From assembly GCA_018292915.2 (NCBI GenBank), contig JACVVK020000016.1, positions 930,001-994,000 on the forward strand: a stretch of DNA of 64,000 bases, in the 5' to 3' direction. Below, piece by piece: positions 27,435 to 40,383 of the stretch (positions are counted from its first letter, which is position 1; each line of letters opens with the position of its first letter). Under the pieces are notes generated by a model that saw only the letters and a list, made by a program, of their open reading frames with translations, did no database searches and was not told where the DNA came from. The stretch comes from Batillaria attramentaria (Eukaryota > Mollusca > Gastropoda > Batillariidae). A program made the position numbers and the translations under genes.

Positions 27435-28010
27435 CTTTCACTACCGAATCTTTACATAAATATATAGATATAGCTGACCGTGCTGGAATACATGTATACT
27501 CACAGACGTTCCCAGCAGGGTCAAGATTTGTTGGGTTTCACTGCATGAAGTATGCACGAAGCTAACCTTTTGCCACGGGGGACACAGTTGAGTGTCATCC
27601 TTGCTCTCTCCATGTAATGGATAGCTGGCTTCCCAACTGACATCACGATTTCTGCGTTAACCGCTTTTATCTGATGTTGTCAGGGCTGAAAACAGCCATT
27701 TAAATGTCTGCTCCAAGAAAAAAAGAGAAGATTTGTTTCGTAACACTGAGCGGCTGAATACAAAGGTCGAGGTAAATCACGCAGTGACATGCTGTTTGCC
27801 ACGGTTTGCTGTGCTGCATTCACCGTCTCCAATGTCCTTCTGACATCTGTTAAACGGTTGCTCGCATGTACAGAGAACTCATTTTTTGTATCCATTGCAG
27901 CGTTATTACATTGGATCTTGTTCTTTCTCTGTACAGCGTTACTTGATTACATTTTGTCAAATAGCTTCAGCGGAATCGACACATGTCAGTTTTCTCTACC
28001 ACTTGCTTAC

Positions 28011-28220
28011 TTAATCCTCTTCGTGCCCTCGGGCACACAAGGCCAACACCAAAGATCGCCACTCTGGGCTGTCCTGAGCTGTCCTCTCCAGCGTCCCCCA
28101 GGTCAGTTTGTTTTTCTTCAGCTCCTTGTCCACTGTCCGCCGCCACGTTTCCTTGGGCCTTCTACCACACGAGGCCTGTTTCTTCTCAGGAGAAACCTGT
28201 ACTTTCTGTGAGGAGTTCAA
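28011..28220 (-). mobile_element. LINE reverse-transcriptase C-terminal fragment
   Basis: The minus strand encodes RRPKETWRRTVDKELK, then LTWGTLERTAQDSPEWR and LCARGHEED before a stop. This is the hallmark C-terminus of many animal LINE polymerases. Only the last ~60 residues remain. Confidence 0.8.
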
Positions 28221-28913
28221 TCATTTTTGTTGTTGTTGTCAAAGATTCGCGATTCAAGTTCACAGAGGGTCCCGGGTTTGATTCCTGATATATTCAAAAT
28301 TTGCAGCGTTCTTTCTTCAGCGCCCGTGCCGTTGCAATCACCCTGCCATGGACAAAACACGCTAAACCTCAAAACACCATCTCACCCCCACAGATACCAA
28401 CTAGTTTTTCTTTTTTTGCGTACAGTTGTTCTTTTTCACCACTAGAACAGACCTTTTAGTTCGTAACAGTAGAACTCAATAGTTGACCCACAGCGTGCAC
28501 GCGGGACTGGATCACGTGGCCCATGACGGAAAGTATAGCCAGTCGAACATACGTGTTTACTTTTCTCTTTCCAAACCCTCGCTTTGGCAGACATCTGCAC
28601 TCACTTACCGTATCTCACTTTACGTACACCAATACACCACCCGCAGTGTCGTTTTCATATTCGCCTGTGTGCGTGTATACTCTCTCACAATATGCCTTAA
28701 AAAAAATGAACGAACTAATTTATTCCATCGAGTCCTTTTCACCCCTGTAAACCACACGGCACCGTGTATTCATGAGTAGATCAGTGGCCACATATGGTTC
28801 ATTGTCATACGTATCACATATTATATGGATGTTAATGGATATTCATGGTCCAGCTGAGACGTTAATTTATCGGGAGTAATGAGAATATCAAGGTACAACC
28901 GACTCCGCGCGCG

Positions 28914-29340
<427 letters not shown>

Positions 29341-29423
29341 ACGCACGCACGCACTTTCTCTCTCTCCCTCTCTCTCTCCTTCTCTCTCTCTCCCCCCGAG
29401 ACAGTATCGACTCTCAACACATG

Positions 29424-29429
29424 TTTATT
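29424..29429 (-). terminator. Candidate poly(A) signal of gene C
   Basis: AATAAA on the minus strand, about 140 nt past the gene C stop codon. Confidence 0.5.
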
Positions 29430-29566
29430 TACTCTAATAAGAACAGAATGTCACAATCACGGCAAATCACAGCTGGCGGTTGACAAGAAGCGTTTTCCCC
29501 CTGCAGAATGTGTAGTTTCCCTTTTGCCTGGTAGTTACCAGTTACGCGTCAGGCGGTATACCAGCC

Positions 29567-29917
29567 TTACTGAGCGTTCATGAGCCTCACAAACTCTGTG
29601 GAGGAAAACGAAATAATTGTTCGAGAAAACGAGAAAATGTAGAGGTAATCTTACATGAACTAAGAGAGTGTATACATTCGTCACAAAAATGAAGCCCTAC
29701 CACGTACTTGCGGATATTGTTGTGATAGGACAACAGTTTAGCAAGCCAACAAACTTGGCATTTGTGCCCACAAGCTGTCGGCCAACGCAGAAAATAGCGC
29801 TCGTGCACTTCAGGGGCACCGTGACACGATTTGAATAATTCAGTAAAATGACAAAAATTCCCTCACTCACTCACCTACTCACTCGGTACACTGCGGATAA
29901 GAGATGATATCAGGCCA

Positions 29918-29977
<60 letters not shown>

Positions 29978-32891
29978 GGACCCTATTTTCGCCGCCGACC
30001 CGAACTTTTTTTCAGTTGAGAGATTGAAAAATGCCGCCTCTCCCCCCCCCCCTCTCCCCAGAACAGACATTTCGATCTTCCTATTCGCTTGAGGAGCCGG
30101 AATAGCTGAATGGTAGAACGTTGGTCTCTCAATGCTCGGGTCGTGAGTTCGAATCCCGGCTAGGGCCAAATATTTGTCCTGGCCTTTTTTTTTTCAATCG
30201 TTGCCCCGTCTTTGATATCACAGTTACTTGATGGAAAAGGACGTTAAAATCCCAAACATCCACCCTACCCAGCCACCCTCCTATTCGCTTCGGCCACTTT
30301 GTATCGTCTGCTTCTTCAGAAGATCTCTGAACCGGATTTCAAAAACGACAAAACTGCACGAAAATGTTGCTCACCTTCAAACCAGTGGTAAAAAAAAGAA
30401 AGAAAAAGATTCCGACCTACCTACCCAAATATGTGTGGCACGTTACCGTGAGCAAAAGCCTCAACAACATCCACTCTTCTACCAGTAAAGGCGCAATAAT
30501 TTGGGGAAGATTGGCGTGCTGAACGTCATTCAGTATGCTTTAGGCGCTAGAAACCGACCTGCAAGGGCCCATGTCACATTACGGTTTGACAGGCAAACGG
30601 TCCTTCAATCCATCAATCATTCATCCGCATACCAACCCAGGATCACACTTACACACGCATCCTTACATACACACATACACACACACAGCCACCAGCGAAC
30701 TGGAAGTAGGGCAGTCTCTGCTCCGAACCACTGTAGTGTCCGTATTTTCAACCTTCACAGGGCAGTGTTGAGAAGAGTATTCTCCCTTGGAATTTGTAAC
30801 CGTGGTTACAGAATCATGTGCCTTTACGTTTCGTGCCAAAGAAAGGGCTCTGGGCCCGTATGTCAAAGTCGAGGTTAATTTAACCCACGGCTACGGGCCT
30901 AACCCTGACTAGGACAAAAGGAATCCAAAAGCAAAATTAAATAAAAAAGGGAAGCGAAGACAGGAAGAAAAAAATCCTTCTATAACGGCTCAGGCACCTT
31001 GCTGGAATGGGCCCGCTTCCTGATTTAAAACGAAAAACAACAAAAAATGTAACCCTAGAGCTAGTTTAGTTCGAGGTTAGACTCTAACCCGGGGCTAAAA
31101 GGCCTAACCTCGACTATTACATACGGGGCCTGGCCACCCGACTACCTCTGGGGGTTCCCCCGAAGGCTCAATGGGTATGTGGCAAAGCTTCATGTAACAT
31201 TAATTACTCATGTCTGCTAGTTACAAAGAGAGAAACTCCCAAGCAGAGATGTCCTACCACTACTGGCGTTCCCCCAAACTCAAGACGTAGATGTCTTACT
31301 GCTCCTGGCGTTTTCCAGAGCTCAAGACTTAGATGTTACATGTACTACCGACGTTCCCCTACGCTCAATAAGTCCTACTACTACCGGCGTTTCCCTAAAC
31401 CAAAACGCTGAGTCTTACTACTACTGGCGTTTCCCAGAGCTCAAGACGTAGATCTATGTCCTACCACTACGGGCGTTGCCCAAGCCCAAGTTGTAGGTGT
31501 CCCATTGTTAGAGGCGTTCTCCAAAGCCCAAGACATAGATGTCCCACTCCTACTGGCGTTCCCAGAAACCCAAGACGTAGATGTCCCACTACCACTGGCG
31601 TTCCCCAAAGCCCGAAACGTACATGTCCCACTACTACTGGCGTTCCCTAAAGCCCGAAACGTACATGTCCCACTACTACTGGCGTTCCCCAAAGCCCGAA
31701 ACGTACATGTCCCACTACCACTGGCATTCCTCAAAGCCCGAAACGTACGTGTCCCACTACTACTGGCGTTCCCTAAAGCCCAAAACGTAGATGTCCCACT
31801 ACCACTGGCGTTCCCCAAAGCCCGAAACGTACATGTCCCACTACTACTGGCGTTCCCTAAAGCCCGAAACGTACGTGTCCCACTACTACTGGCGTTCCCT
31901 AAAGCCCGAAACGTACTTGTCCCACTACTACTGGCGTTTACTAAAGCCCGAAACGTACGTGTCCCACTACTACTGGCGTTCCCTAAAGCCCGAAACGTAC
32001 ATGTCCCACTACTACTGGCGTTCCCTAAAGCCCGAAACGTACATGTCCCACTACTACTGGCGTTCCCCAAAGCCCGAAACGTACGTGTCCCACTACTACT
32101 GGCGTTCCCCAAAACCCAAGACGTAGATGTCCCACTGCTACTGACGTTCCCCAAAGCCCGATGTCCCACTACTACTGGCGTTCCCCAAAGCCCAAAACGT
32201 ACATGTCCCACTGCTACTGACGTTCCCCAAAGCCCGACGTCCCACTGCTTCAGGCGGTGCCAAAAGAACAAGACGTTACTTCTACACTTGACGCCTAGTA
32301 CTCTCACCTTCATAGTTGATGCGGCCGTCAGAGTCCGTATCGGCCTCACTGATCATGTCGTCCACTTCATCCTGCGTGAGCTTCTCCCCCATGTTCGTCA
32401 TGATGTCACGCAGCTCCACCGCAGTGATGTACCCGGACCCGTCCTTGTCGAACACTGCGAAGGCTTCACGCATGTCTCGCTCCGGGTCGTCGCTCATGCG
32501 GGACAATAGGTTCACGAACTCGTTAAATTCAATACAGCCGCTCCCTGTGCAAGAAGTTCGGAAGTCTTGGTAAGACGTAACATGCCATGCAGTCCTAATG
32601 TATCTGGTTTACAGTTCTAGACACAAGAAAGGCGCTTACATGCACTAAATGCTGTACTGCATTATGTGTTATATACTTTGGATACGTGTAAAACTGCGTC
32701 ACAGAAGGGACCAGCCACACAGCCAACCCAGCCAAACAACCAGTCAACCAGCCAGCTAATCAACCACCCCAGCAAACTAACCAGCCAACCAACGAAACAC
32801 GCAGCCACACAAGGAAAGGGTGGGTGGGTGTTTAGGAATTTAACGTTCTTTACCACCACGTAATCGCAGCCAGACAAACAGCCAGCTAAAC

Positions 32892-32925
<34 letters not shown>

Positions 32926-33952
32926 ATTGTATAGGCGCTTTACCCAATTTCATGAATCGGCTCAAAGATCCGCTAACTGAACCCAACACGACACGTCCGC
33001 ATTCTCTCACACACTGGACATACACACATTACAATCACATGGTGCGAAGGGTCAGCTCAGCTATTTAAATTTCCGAATTTAGAATTGCATTTACTTTTCA
33101 AATTTTGTGGGCTAAACATTTCCAAAGCAGAGGGGGAGGAAGCCGGAGTACCCGGAGAGAATCCCCGACGATCGGCCCGAATGAACGGTGCCACATACGA
33201 GAAGGAAAAACTCTTTGCCCCGAGTGGGACTCGAACCACTGACCTCTCGCATTGGTGACAAGTCTCTTAACCACTAGACCACCGACCGCCCCGGCCACCC
33301 AGCCACCCGCCCAGCGGAGAGCCGAGGTGGCCGAATGGTAGAGCGTTGGACTTCAAATGCTCGGGTCGTAAGTTCGAATCCCGGCTGGGGCCAAATATTT
33401 GTGCTGGCTTTTTCATCGTTGCCCCGACTCTAATATCACCCGTATGTGGTGGAAAAGGACGTTAAACCCCAAAACACCGGTTTAAATAATAAACACGTTT
33501 CACTTCTGTGTACGTCGAACATCAGTACAGAGATCGAGGATAGTCCGTACTGCTTGAGGTGTCTAAATTTTATAGAACAGATTTGACTCTTTCAAGAAGC
33601 TAATAGGCAAAGTAAGTGTCCATTTTCATCACAGCGTCTCACCGTTACTGTCCGCTTCACTCATCATGTCCTGCAGCTCGGCCTGTGTCGGGTTGTGCCC
33701 CAGGGAGCGCATGACTATCGCCAGCTCCTCCGTTGAAATGGTGCCATCACCGTTCTTATCGAACATCGAAAACGCTTCCGAGACCCCTGAAGAACAGACA
33801 GGGTCACGCTGGAAGTTCACATTTAACAGATTGAAGGTTTTGGGTTTTTTTAGTTTTGTTTTTCAGACCCGAAAGCAACGTTTTACAGGCAAGTGCACAG
33901 GGGAAACTGAACTCAGCAGACATGCCATGCTAAATACTACTACTGTTACTGT

Positions 33953-33984
<32 letters not shown>

Positions 33985-34179
33985 ATGTGTATTATATGGA
34001 CACTTTACCCAGTTGGTTGGCTTCACCCAAAACGCACGCTTACGTGAATCACACACATTCTCAGTCGGTCCGCTCACACCGTGACACCGGACATGAAGAC
34101 ATTACAATAATATTCATAAAATTGACCCCAAAATGTGCTTTTTTGTTGTTGGTTGGTTGGTACAGAATCACCAGACGAT

Positions 34180-34240
<61 letters not shown>

Positions 34241-34426
34241 CTTTATTTTACAAGGATATAAGTCTTAAGCACAAGTGCTTATCTTACAACTTGTCCTTCC
34301 TACACTGAGAAAACAAAAACAGAAAAAAGAACTGAGAAGTACTACACGATCCAAACTACAAAAATGGAGAAAAAAAAACCCAATGAAAAGAAGCATAAAG
34401 AAAGAAGAGAGAAAAAACAAACAGAC

Positions 34427-34469
<43 letters not shown>

Positions 34470-34920
34470 CAAACCTTTTATCCTTCCTGACGTAATTTTA
34501 GTCATGGAAGTCGTTTTCTCACTGTAGCCGGGGGGAAAATGCAGTTTTCCTTACACATCGCATAACCTATTGGCCTGTCTGCTGAGTGCTAAAAATAGCC
34601 CTCCCCTACATGCAATGAGTACTGAAGCCAGTTATACAAGGTCAGAAGTTACCGAGTGGATTCATGGGCATGTGGACATTCCAGTCGTGACGTCACACAT
34701 TCTGGCGGAGGTCACGGCGAGGAGGCAAAATATTTTGATTGGGACTGAGAGCGACAATGAACCCACTGTATGGAAAAGGCCACACAGCTGTACTACGTGA
34801 AGTGTGCTAGGTACTTGACGGTTAGTTGCTCAGTGTGGTCCTCACTGTGCCGGTCCGGTCCGGCCATTGGGATTCCACGCTTAAGTTTGGTTTTAGTCAT
34901 TCATCTACAACTCTTTCTTA

Positions 34921-35015
<95 letters not shown>

Positions 35016-38000
35016 CACAACCAAAACCAAAACACACTAATATTAAAAGTAACCAACAACATAACAACAACAACAACTTTATAATATCTGCAACTGATTA
35101 TTCTGTATAAACCTTTACGGCGAACACACACACACCCAAAAGAAACATATCACCGATGTGAACAACAACACCCAACAAGAAAGACTGAAACACGCTTGCA
35201 AAAAGACAAGACATGCAACTTCCTCTGAACGTCAGAGTAAACACTTTTCCCTGAGTAAACATGACGTACAAACGTGGATTATAACACAAAGCATCATTCT
35301 TTCCACGAATCTTGTAGTCTAAGTATACAGACAGACACGCCAAAATATTTCTGTTGAATCGCCGTATACACTTTCGGTTCGACTAAGTACACCGAACATT
35401 TTGTCAAATGCCGAATGTTCTGTTTGTCTTTAGCGATCTTTTAAAAAAAATTATTTTCTTTGGAGAAAAGACACCATTTCTTTTTGCTTTTAGTTGAGAA
35501 TTTGGCCCAGTCAGACTGTTGTCCTTTTACAGAGCAATTTTCGTTTTGTTTGCTTCTTGCTAAGTTTCTATGACCTGGTCATGCACAGCAAATACGTGTA
35601 TCTAGAGACCTCTGAAAATGAGACGGGATAAAGGGACACGTGTTAACTGCTCTAACCTGGGCTGATCGAGCTGGGCAAGTTGCGATGACAAAACCATGGT
35701 GTCACGAAGATGTGTGCAAAATTAGAGCCTCCTCCGGGCCGTCGTTGCTACGTTATGAGCCAAAATACACGGATATAGCTCGCTCAGCACTAACACAAGA
35801 GGCGGGGACCGTCTGTGGCACGATGCGCTATAGCGGTTTGCAGTCCGCAATGAACTAAATTTTCCGGCAGGCCTTCAAGTTAGAGTGGTTGATGGAAACA
35901 TCTTTTATTTTTCTTTACAGCAAAGTCTAAGAAAGACTTTAGGAAGACCCCTGAGCCAGGACTGGCAGCGTATGTGTGACACTTTTTGAGGGGGAGTTGC
36001 TAACCCTGTAGAAAGTTCCTTTAAACTCATAATGTCAAGAAGAAGGTGGTGACACGTCTACTTGACCAAAGAAACCCCCCCCCCCCAAAAAAAAAAAAAA
36101 AAACAAAAAAAAAACAACAACCTAAAACCACCCCCCCCAAAAAAAAAACAAACAAACAACAAAACAAGAAAAAACAACAACCAAACAACAACAACAGCAG
36201 AAAAACAAACAACTACGTCATGTGTACAGTGACTCAAGTAGATACATACAAACAAAACAATGGAAGGACAAATCTTGAAGACTTACTTTCCATTTCTTCA
36301 TCTGAGATTTGTCTTGACTGCAAAGAGAGTAGAGGGAAATGTTCAAACACAAAAGGTTCACCGAGCAGCTGTTTCAAGACAATCGATAACTTTCCTGCTT
36401 TGAGTCATGCATTATTTACATTTGTCACATATACGGCTACAACATAATGACGACGTTGGTTTTGGCTCGAGAAGAAGAAGAAGAAGAAGAAAAAGAAGGC
36501 GAGGGCGGGAAGAACTTGAGAGGAAGAAGACGATGAAGAACAAAACAAAGAGGAGAAAACAACAACAACAACAGGAGGAGGAGCAGAGTGGGTGGGTGGG
36601 TGTCTGGGAGTTTAACGTCCTTTTCCACCACATAAGGGTGATATCAAAGACGGGGCAACGAAAAAAAAGCCAGCACAAATATTTGGCCCCAGCCGGGATT
36701 CGAACTCACGACCCCGAGCATTGAGAGTCCAACGCTCTACCATCCGGCTATCCCGGATCCTGGAGGAGGAGCAGAAGAAGGCGAAGAAAAAGAAGAACAA
36801 AAGGGAGGAGGGAGGGGGGGGGGGAGAAGAAGAGGAAACAGACGAAGAAGCAGAAGAGGAAGAACATGAAGGAGGAAGGGTGACAGGAAGAAAAGAAGAG
36901 AAAGAGGGAGGAGGAGGAGGATTTGTTGTAGTGGTTTGATGGCTGAACGTCCATTTTCACAACATAAGGGTGATATTAAAGACGGGGCAATGAGAAAAAG
37001 GCCAGCACACACACGCACACAAAATATATTTGGTCCCAGCAGTGGTTCGAAATCAGGACCCGGGCACTGAAAGTCCAACAAACGAAGAGGAAGGAAAAAG
37101 TAAAGGAGGAGAAGAAGAAACATGAGGAGGAGGGGGGGGGGGGATGAATAAGGAGAAACAGGATAGGAAGTTGGAGGAGGAGCAGGGGGGGGGGGGAGAG
37201 AAGATAAAGAAAAGGAACAAGGAAAAGAAATAAATGAAGAGGAAGAAGAAGAAGTAGGAGGAGGAGGGGGGGGGGAGAGATGAAGAAGGAGAAACAGAGG
37301 AGAGGAAGAAGAAGGAGGAGGAGCAGGGGGGGGGGGGAGGGGGGGGGTGGGTGTTTGGGTGTTTAACGTCCTTTTCGACCACATACGGGTGATATCAAAG
37401 ACGGGGCAACGATGAAAAAGCCAGCACTGCTGTGACAAAAGCAGGGACAAAATATTTGGCCTCAGCCGGGATACAAACTCACGACCCGAGCATTAAAAGT
37501 CCAGCGCTCTACCATTCGGCCACCCTGGCTCTCCGGGAGAGGAAGGAAAAGAAAAGAGGAGGAGGAAGAAGAGGATGACGAAGAGGGGAGGGGGGGGGGG
37601 GCGAGGAGGAAGATGAAGAGGTAGAAAATGACGAGGAAAAAGAAGAAACAGGTGGAGGAGTGGGGGCGGGAGATGAAGAAGGAGAAACAGGAGAGGAAGA
37701 AGATGGAGGAGCAGGGGGAGAAAAAGGAAAAGAGGAGGAGGAAGGAGAGGGCGACGGAAAAAAAAAAAAAAAAGGAGGAGGAGGGGGAGGGAGAGTAGGC
37801 GAGGAAGAAGAAGGGAAAAGACGAAGAAAAGGATGAAAAAGAAGATGAAAAAGACGAAGAGAAAAAAGAAGAGGTAACGACTACAATAAACGACCCTTCT
37901 CCATCGGCATCCCCAGTCCCCCTGTCACCATCTCCGTCCTCACCCCCGGGAAGTAGGGACAGCCGAGCAGTAGAGCGTTGGACTTTCATGAGTTCGAACC

Positions 38001-38328
38001 CCGGCTGAGGCTAACTATTTGTGCTTGCCTCTTTGTCGTTGCCCCGTCTTTGACATCACACATATATGCAGTGGAAAATGACGTTAAACCTAACACACAA
38101 TGTTCCCCAACCCCTAAAATAAAAAATAAAAAAAACACGCATCAAAGGTGACTGAACAATCATTTTCTCAAACGGGTCATCTTTCCTTGCTTGTACACTG
38201 TATCTACCAAGAACAGACGGACTCCAGCACAGGCATACATGCGCAGATATAAAATCACAACTCACGCGGCTTGGTGGGAGTACAAATATTCTTAACAAAT
38301 GAAATCATAGAATAGATACACTCACCAT
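29567..38328 (-). CDS. Calmodulin-like protein, gene C
   Basis: Predicted four-EF-hand calcium sensor of 147 residues. The five minus-strand exons are 38326-38328 (ATG before GTGAGT), 36287-36317 ([10 protein letters not shown]), 33643-33786, 32308-32544 and 29567-29595 (EFVRLMNAQ, stop). Phases match the canonical calmodulin gene. All four loops keep plausible ligands: [36 protein letters not shown] and [12 protein letters not shown]. Exon 4 is 237 nt, two codons short in the central helix ([17 protein letters not shown]). The sequence is well diverged from calmodulin, and a troponin-C-like role is a weaker alternative. Introns are large and filled with SINEs, a 42-bp minisatellite and a polypurine tract. 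Confidence 0.88.
29920..29976. repeat. (GA)n microsatellite
   Basis: Near-pure GA run in the last intron of gene C. Confidence 0.95.
30093..30272 (+). mobile_element. SINE family 1 copy
   Basis: The head GAGCCGGAATAGCTGAATGG, a B-box (GAGTTCGAATCCCGG) and the tail GGAAAAGGACGTTAAAA are all present. It lies in the last intron of gene C. Confidence 0.85.
31240..32265. repeat. 42-bp minisatellite in the last intron of gene C
   Basis: The unit combines CCCACTACTACTGGCGTTCC with a variable CTAAAGCCCGAAACGTACATGT half. About 18 good copies run from 31490 to 32265, with decayed copies back to 31240. The 42-bp period equals 14 codons, so 300-residue frames stay open on both strands. Codon phase is not preserved selectively, and the array sits between two real exons. 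Confidence 0.95.
32817..32875 (-). mobile_element. SINE family 1 tail fragment
   Basis: Only the 3' tail remains (TGGTAAAGAACGTTAAA on the minus strand, with CACCC repeats). Confidence 0.6.
32893..33292 (-). mobile_element. tRNA-derived SINE, family 2, full copy
   Basis: The minus strand begins with a tRNA-like head (GGTCTAGTGGTTAAGAG A-box region, GGTTCGAGTCCCACTCGG B-box). A ~250-bp body and the tail GGTAAAGCGCCTATACAAT follow, ending in (ATT)n. It matches copies at 41569-41982 and 52354-52760 end to end. Confidence 0.9.
33316..33480 (+). mobile_element. SINE family 1 copy
   Basis: Intact head with TGGCCGAATGGTAGAGCG and a B-box (AAGTTCGAATCCCGG), then the family tail. It lies directly beside an oppositely oriented family 2 SINE. 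Confidence 0.88.
33943..34115 (-). mobile_element. SINE family 2, truncated copy
   Basis: The (ATT)n-type tail (here CTA/ACT repeats) and the adjacent body with GTGAATCACACACATTCTC align with the 3' half of family 2. The head is missing. Confidence 0.65.
34182..35011. repeat. GA and CA microsatellites in gene C intron 2
   Basis: (GA)n at 34182-34238 and 34436-34467, and (CA)n at 34921-35011. I see no gene between 33787 and 36286. Confidence 0.9.
36590..36762 (-). mobile_element. SINE family 1 copy
   Basis: The head, B-box (GAGTTCGAATCCCGG) and tail are complete. It is inserted in the polypurine tract. Confidence 0.85.
36927..37080 (-). mobile_element. SINE family 1, diverged copy
   Basis: The tail and AATAT link are recognisable. 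The B-box is altered and the head truncated. Confidence 0.65.
37345..37538 (-). mobile_element. SINE family 1 copy with small insertion
   Basis: The full head (CCGAATGGTAGAGCG) and tail are present. The central link carries an extra ~20 bp. Confidence 0.8.
37955..38097 (+). mobile_element. SINE family 1 copy, internal deletion
   Basis: The A-box region runs almost directly into the B-box (GAGTTCGAACCCCGG), and the tail is intact. It ends about 230 bp downstream, in transcript sense, of the gene C start exon. Confidence 0.7.
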
Positions 38329-39247
38329 TTTTGGAGTGAATAAGACCGTAGACCTGAGTTTACTGGGCACAGCAAGTGAGGACTGTTTTTTAATTTACCC
38401 CAGCAGTAAGTCCCTCTTTGTAACCGCTTGCTGAAAGGCTTTAGCTTTAGCCGGCGTTGGAGCGGACAGTTCCAATACCGTTGCGATCCTTTGCTCACTA
38501 GCCGACGCTGCATGTAGATTCGATCACGTAGACTGCCCCTCCCCCCCCCCTGCCCCCCCCCCCCCCTTCTGCCTCTCCCCCGACTTGTTGTTAGCGACTC
38601 CAGGGCAGTGCACGAACACACGAATGGCTCTAGACAAAAAGAAAGAACTAAAGAAAGCAGCCCCCGAGCTTAAAGTGACACTTAGTATTGCCTTGGCTTC
38701 GACCTTTCGCCCATTCTTCCCCATTACTCCCCCCCCCCCCCCCCCAATGCCCACCTCACTCCACTGCACTGGACAACTTACTCCCCCCCCCCCACACACC
38801 CCCTCCTCTTCGCTTTTCAAATTCATACCCCTTCGCCCGTTTACTCATTATTATTATTGTTTCATGCGCGGCGTTAAGCCCTGCCTACCCACCTACCTAC
38901 CTACCTACCTGCCTACCTACCTACCTAACTAACTAAATAACTAACTCAATCATCAAGCGTCAGTTTTGTTGGGCATATGGCGAAACCCTGTAAGGAAAAC
39001 TAGCAGACTTTAAAGAAGCAGACTGCTCTTGTTGTTTCAAGGTTTGAGAGTTGGATTTCACGACCGGACGTGTGAGTATTCAGGCAACCACCTTGACAGG
39101 TTGGATTGTCTGTTGTAATTTTTTTTAAATGAAAGGAGAGTCAAGTTTTAAGCGTCATATTTCAAGATTCTTTCTTCTTTCCTGTCTTCAGGCGAGGCTT
39201 TAACAAAGTTGGGTGGGTGGGTGGGTGGGTGGGTGGGTGGGTGGGGG

Positions 39248-39415
39248 GGTGGGTGTTTGGGGGTTCAACGTCCTTTTCCACCATATACGAGTGATATCAA
39301 AGACGGGGCAACGATGAAAAAGCCAGCACAAATATTTGTCCCCAGCCGGCCGGGATACGAACTCACGACCCGAGCATTAGAAGTCCAACGCTCTACCATT
39401 CGGCCACCCTCCCCT
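39248..39415 (-). mobile_element. SINE family 1 copy
   Basis: Complete head, B-box (GAGTTCGTATCCCGG, with a CCGG duplication) and tail. It sits directly after a (GGGT)n run at 39210-39247. Confidence 0.85.
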
Positions 39416-40320
39416 TAACAAAGTTGGAGTAATGTAAATGACCAAACAGGATTTCAAAACTGTTTGCACCGCACCATTTGGGCGGTCACAATCACCCAGC
39501 AGTGATTGCGTGAGGGTCGATATAGTAGGACTTTGTTCTGTCTACAAGGCGTAACTCAAGCCGGCCCAGACAGACTCCAAACACCTACTCGGGACCCTTG
39601 GCTTTAAACAATCTTCGCTGTAGAATACATTTTACGTGACCGGACAGGACCACGGGGCTGAAACAAAAAGGCGGAGTTTTTTTCCTGCCGCTACTTTGAT
39701 TCGAAAGTTTTTGACGTGGATTGCTGTAAGGTGAAACCATCTGTTCGAAATATGACAATGCGTTCTTCTTTACTTTGAAGTAATGTGGTTTGTAAAAGTC
39801 CTTTTCTGCTTGACAAACAGTCGGTTCTTTCACACCTAAAATCCGAAATTCAGCCATGGAGTGTTTCCGGTGATAATCGTACTTGAAAATAGAAACACTC
39901 GGTGCGAATATTTACCTTTGTTTGGAATTGTCTGTTTTATGTTGTTGACAGATTGACAAGACAAGCATTATACACATACTCAAAGAGAGAGGTACAGTGC
40001 ATTACATCCCCACCCCCAACACACACATAAAACACCACCACCACCACCACCACCACCACCAACAACCCAAACACACACACACACACATGAACTAAATACG
40101 TAGATAAGAGAGTGAATAATTACAAATAAATGTAGTAGTCGCACTAACGGAACACTAGGGTGTCTCCTGATCTGGTTTCAGTAACTACTTACAAAGCTTA
40201 CAGTTACACTCACACATGTGTAGATGTATCAATATTTCATTTGAAGAGGAACATAATTGTGGAGGCCATGAAAAGTTAAACTGGTCAATGTTTACTGTTT
40301 GTGTGAAAGAAAGGGGGCAT

Positions 40321-40322
<2 letters not shown>

Positions 40323-40383
<61 letters not shown>

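Larger units (their letters stand above)
36460..37880 (+). repeat. Polypurine (GGA/GAA) tract in gene C intron 1
   Basis: About 1.4 kb is overwhelmingly A and G on the plus strand (GAAGAAG, GGAGGAGG and G-runs), broken only by inserted family 1 SINEs. The antisense frame reads as Ser/Pro/Phe-rich nonsense. The intron belongs to gene C, so its transcript here is pyrimidine-rich. Confidence 0.9.

Noticed and set aside
31490..32265. Possible CRISPR-like array
   Set aside because: Whole 42-bp units are tandem without unique spacers, and the genome is eukaryotic.
31441..32509. Open frames of 302 and 334 residues on opposite strands
   Set aside because: They are created by the 42-bp minisatellite, whose length is a multiple of three; the plus frame runs antisense through real exon 4 of gene C.
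33316..33390. tRNA gene suggested by A- and B-boxes
   Set aside because: The cloverleaf does not close, and the same head with the same non-tRNA body recurs across the window, so it is a SINE. The same applies at 52354 and 42892.
36737..37989. Pro/Ser/Phe-rich frames on the minus strand (up to 237 residues)
   Set aside because: Antisense of the polypurine tract and inserted SINEs inside gene C intron 1.
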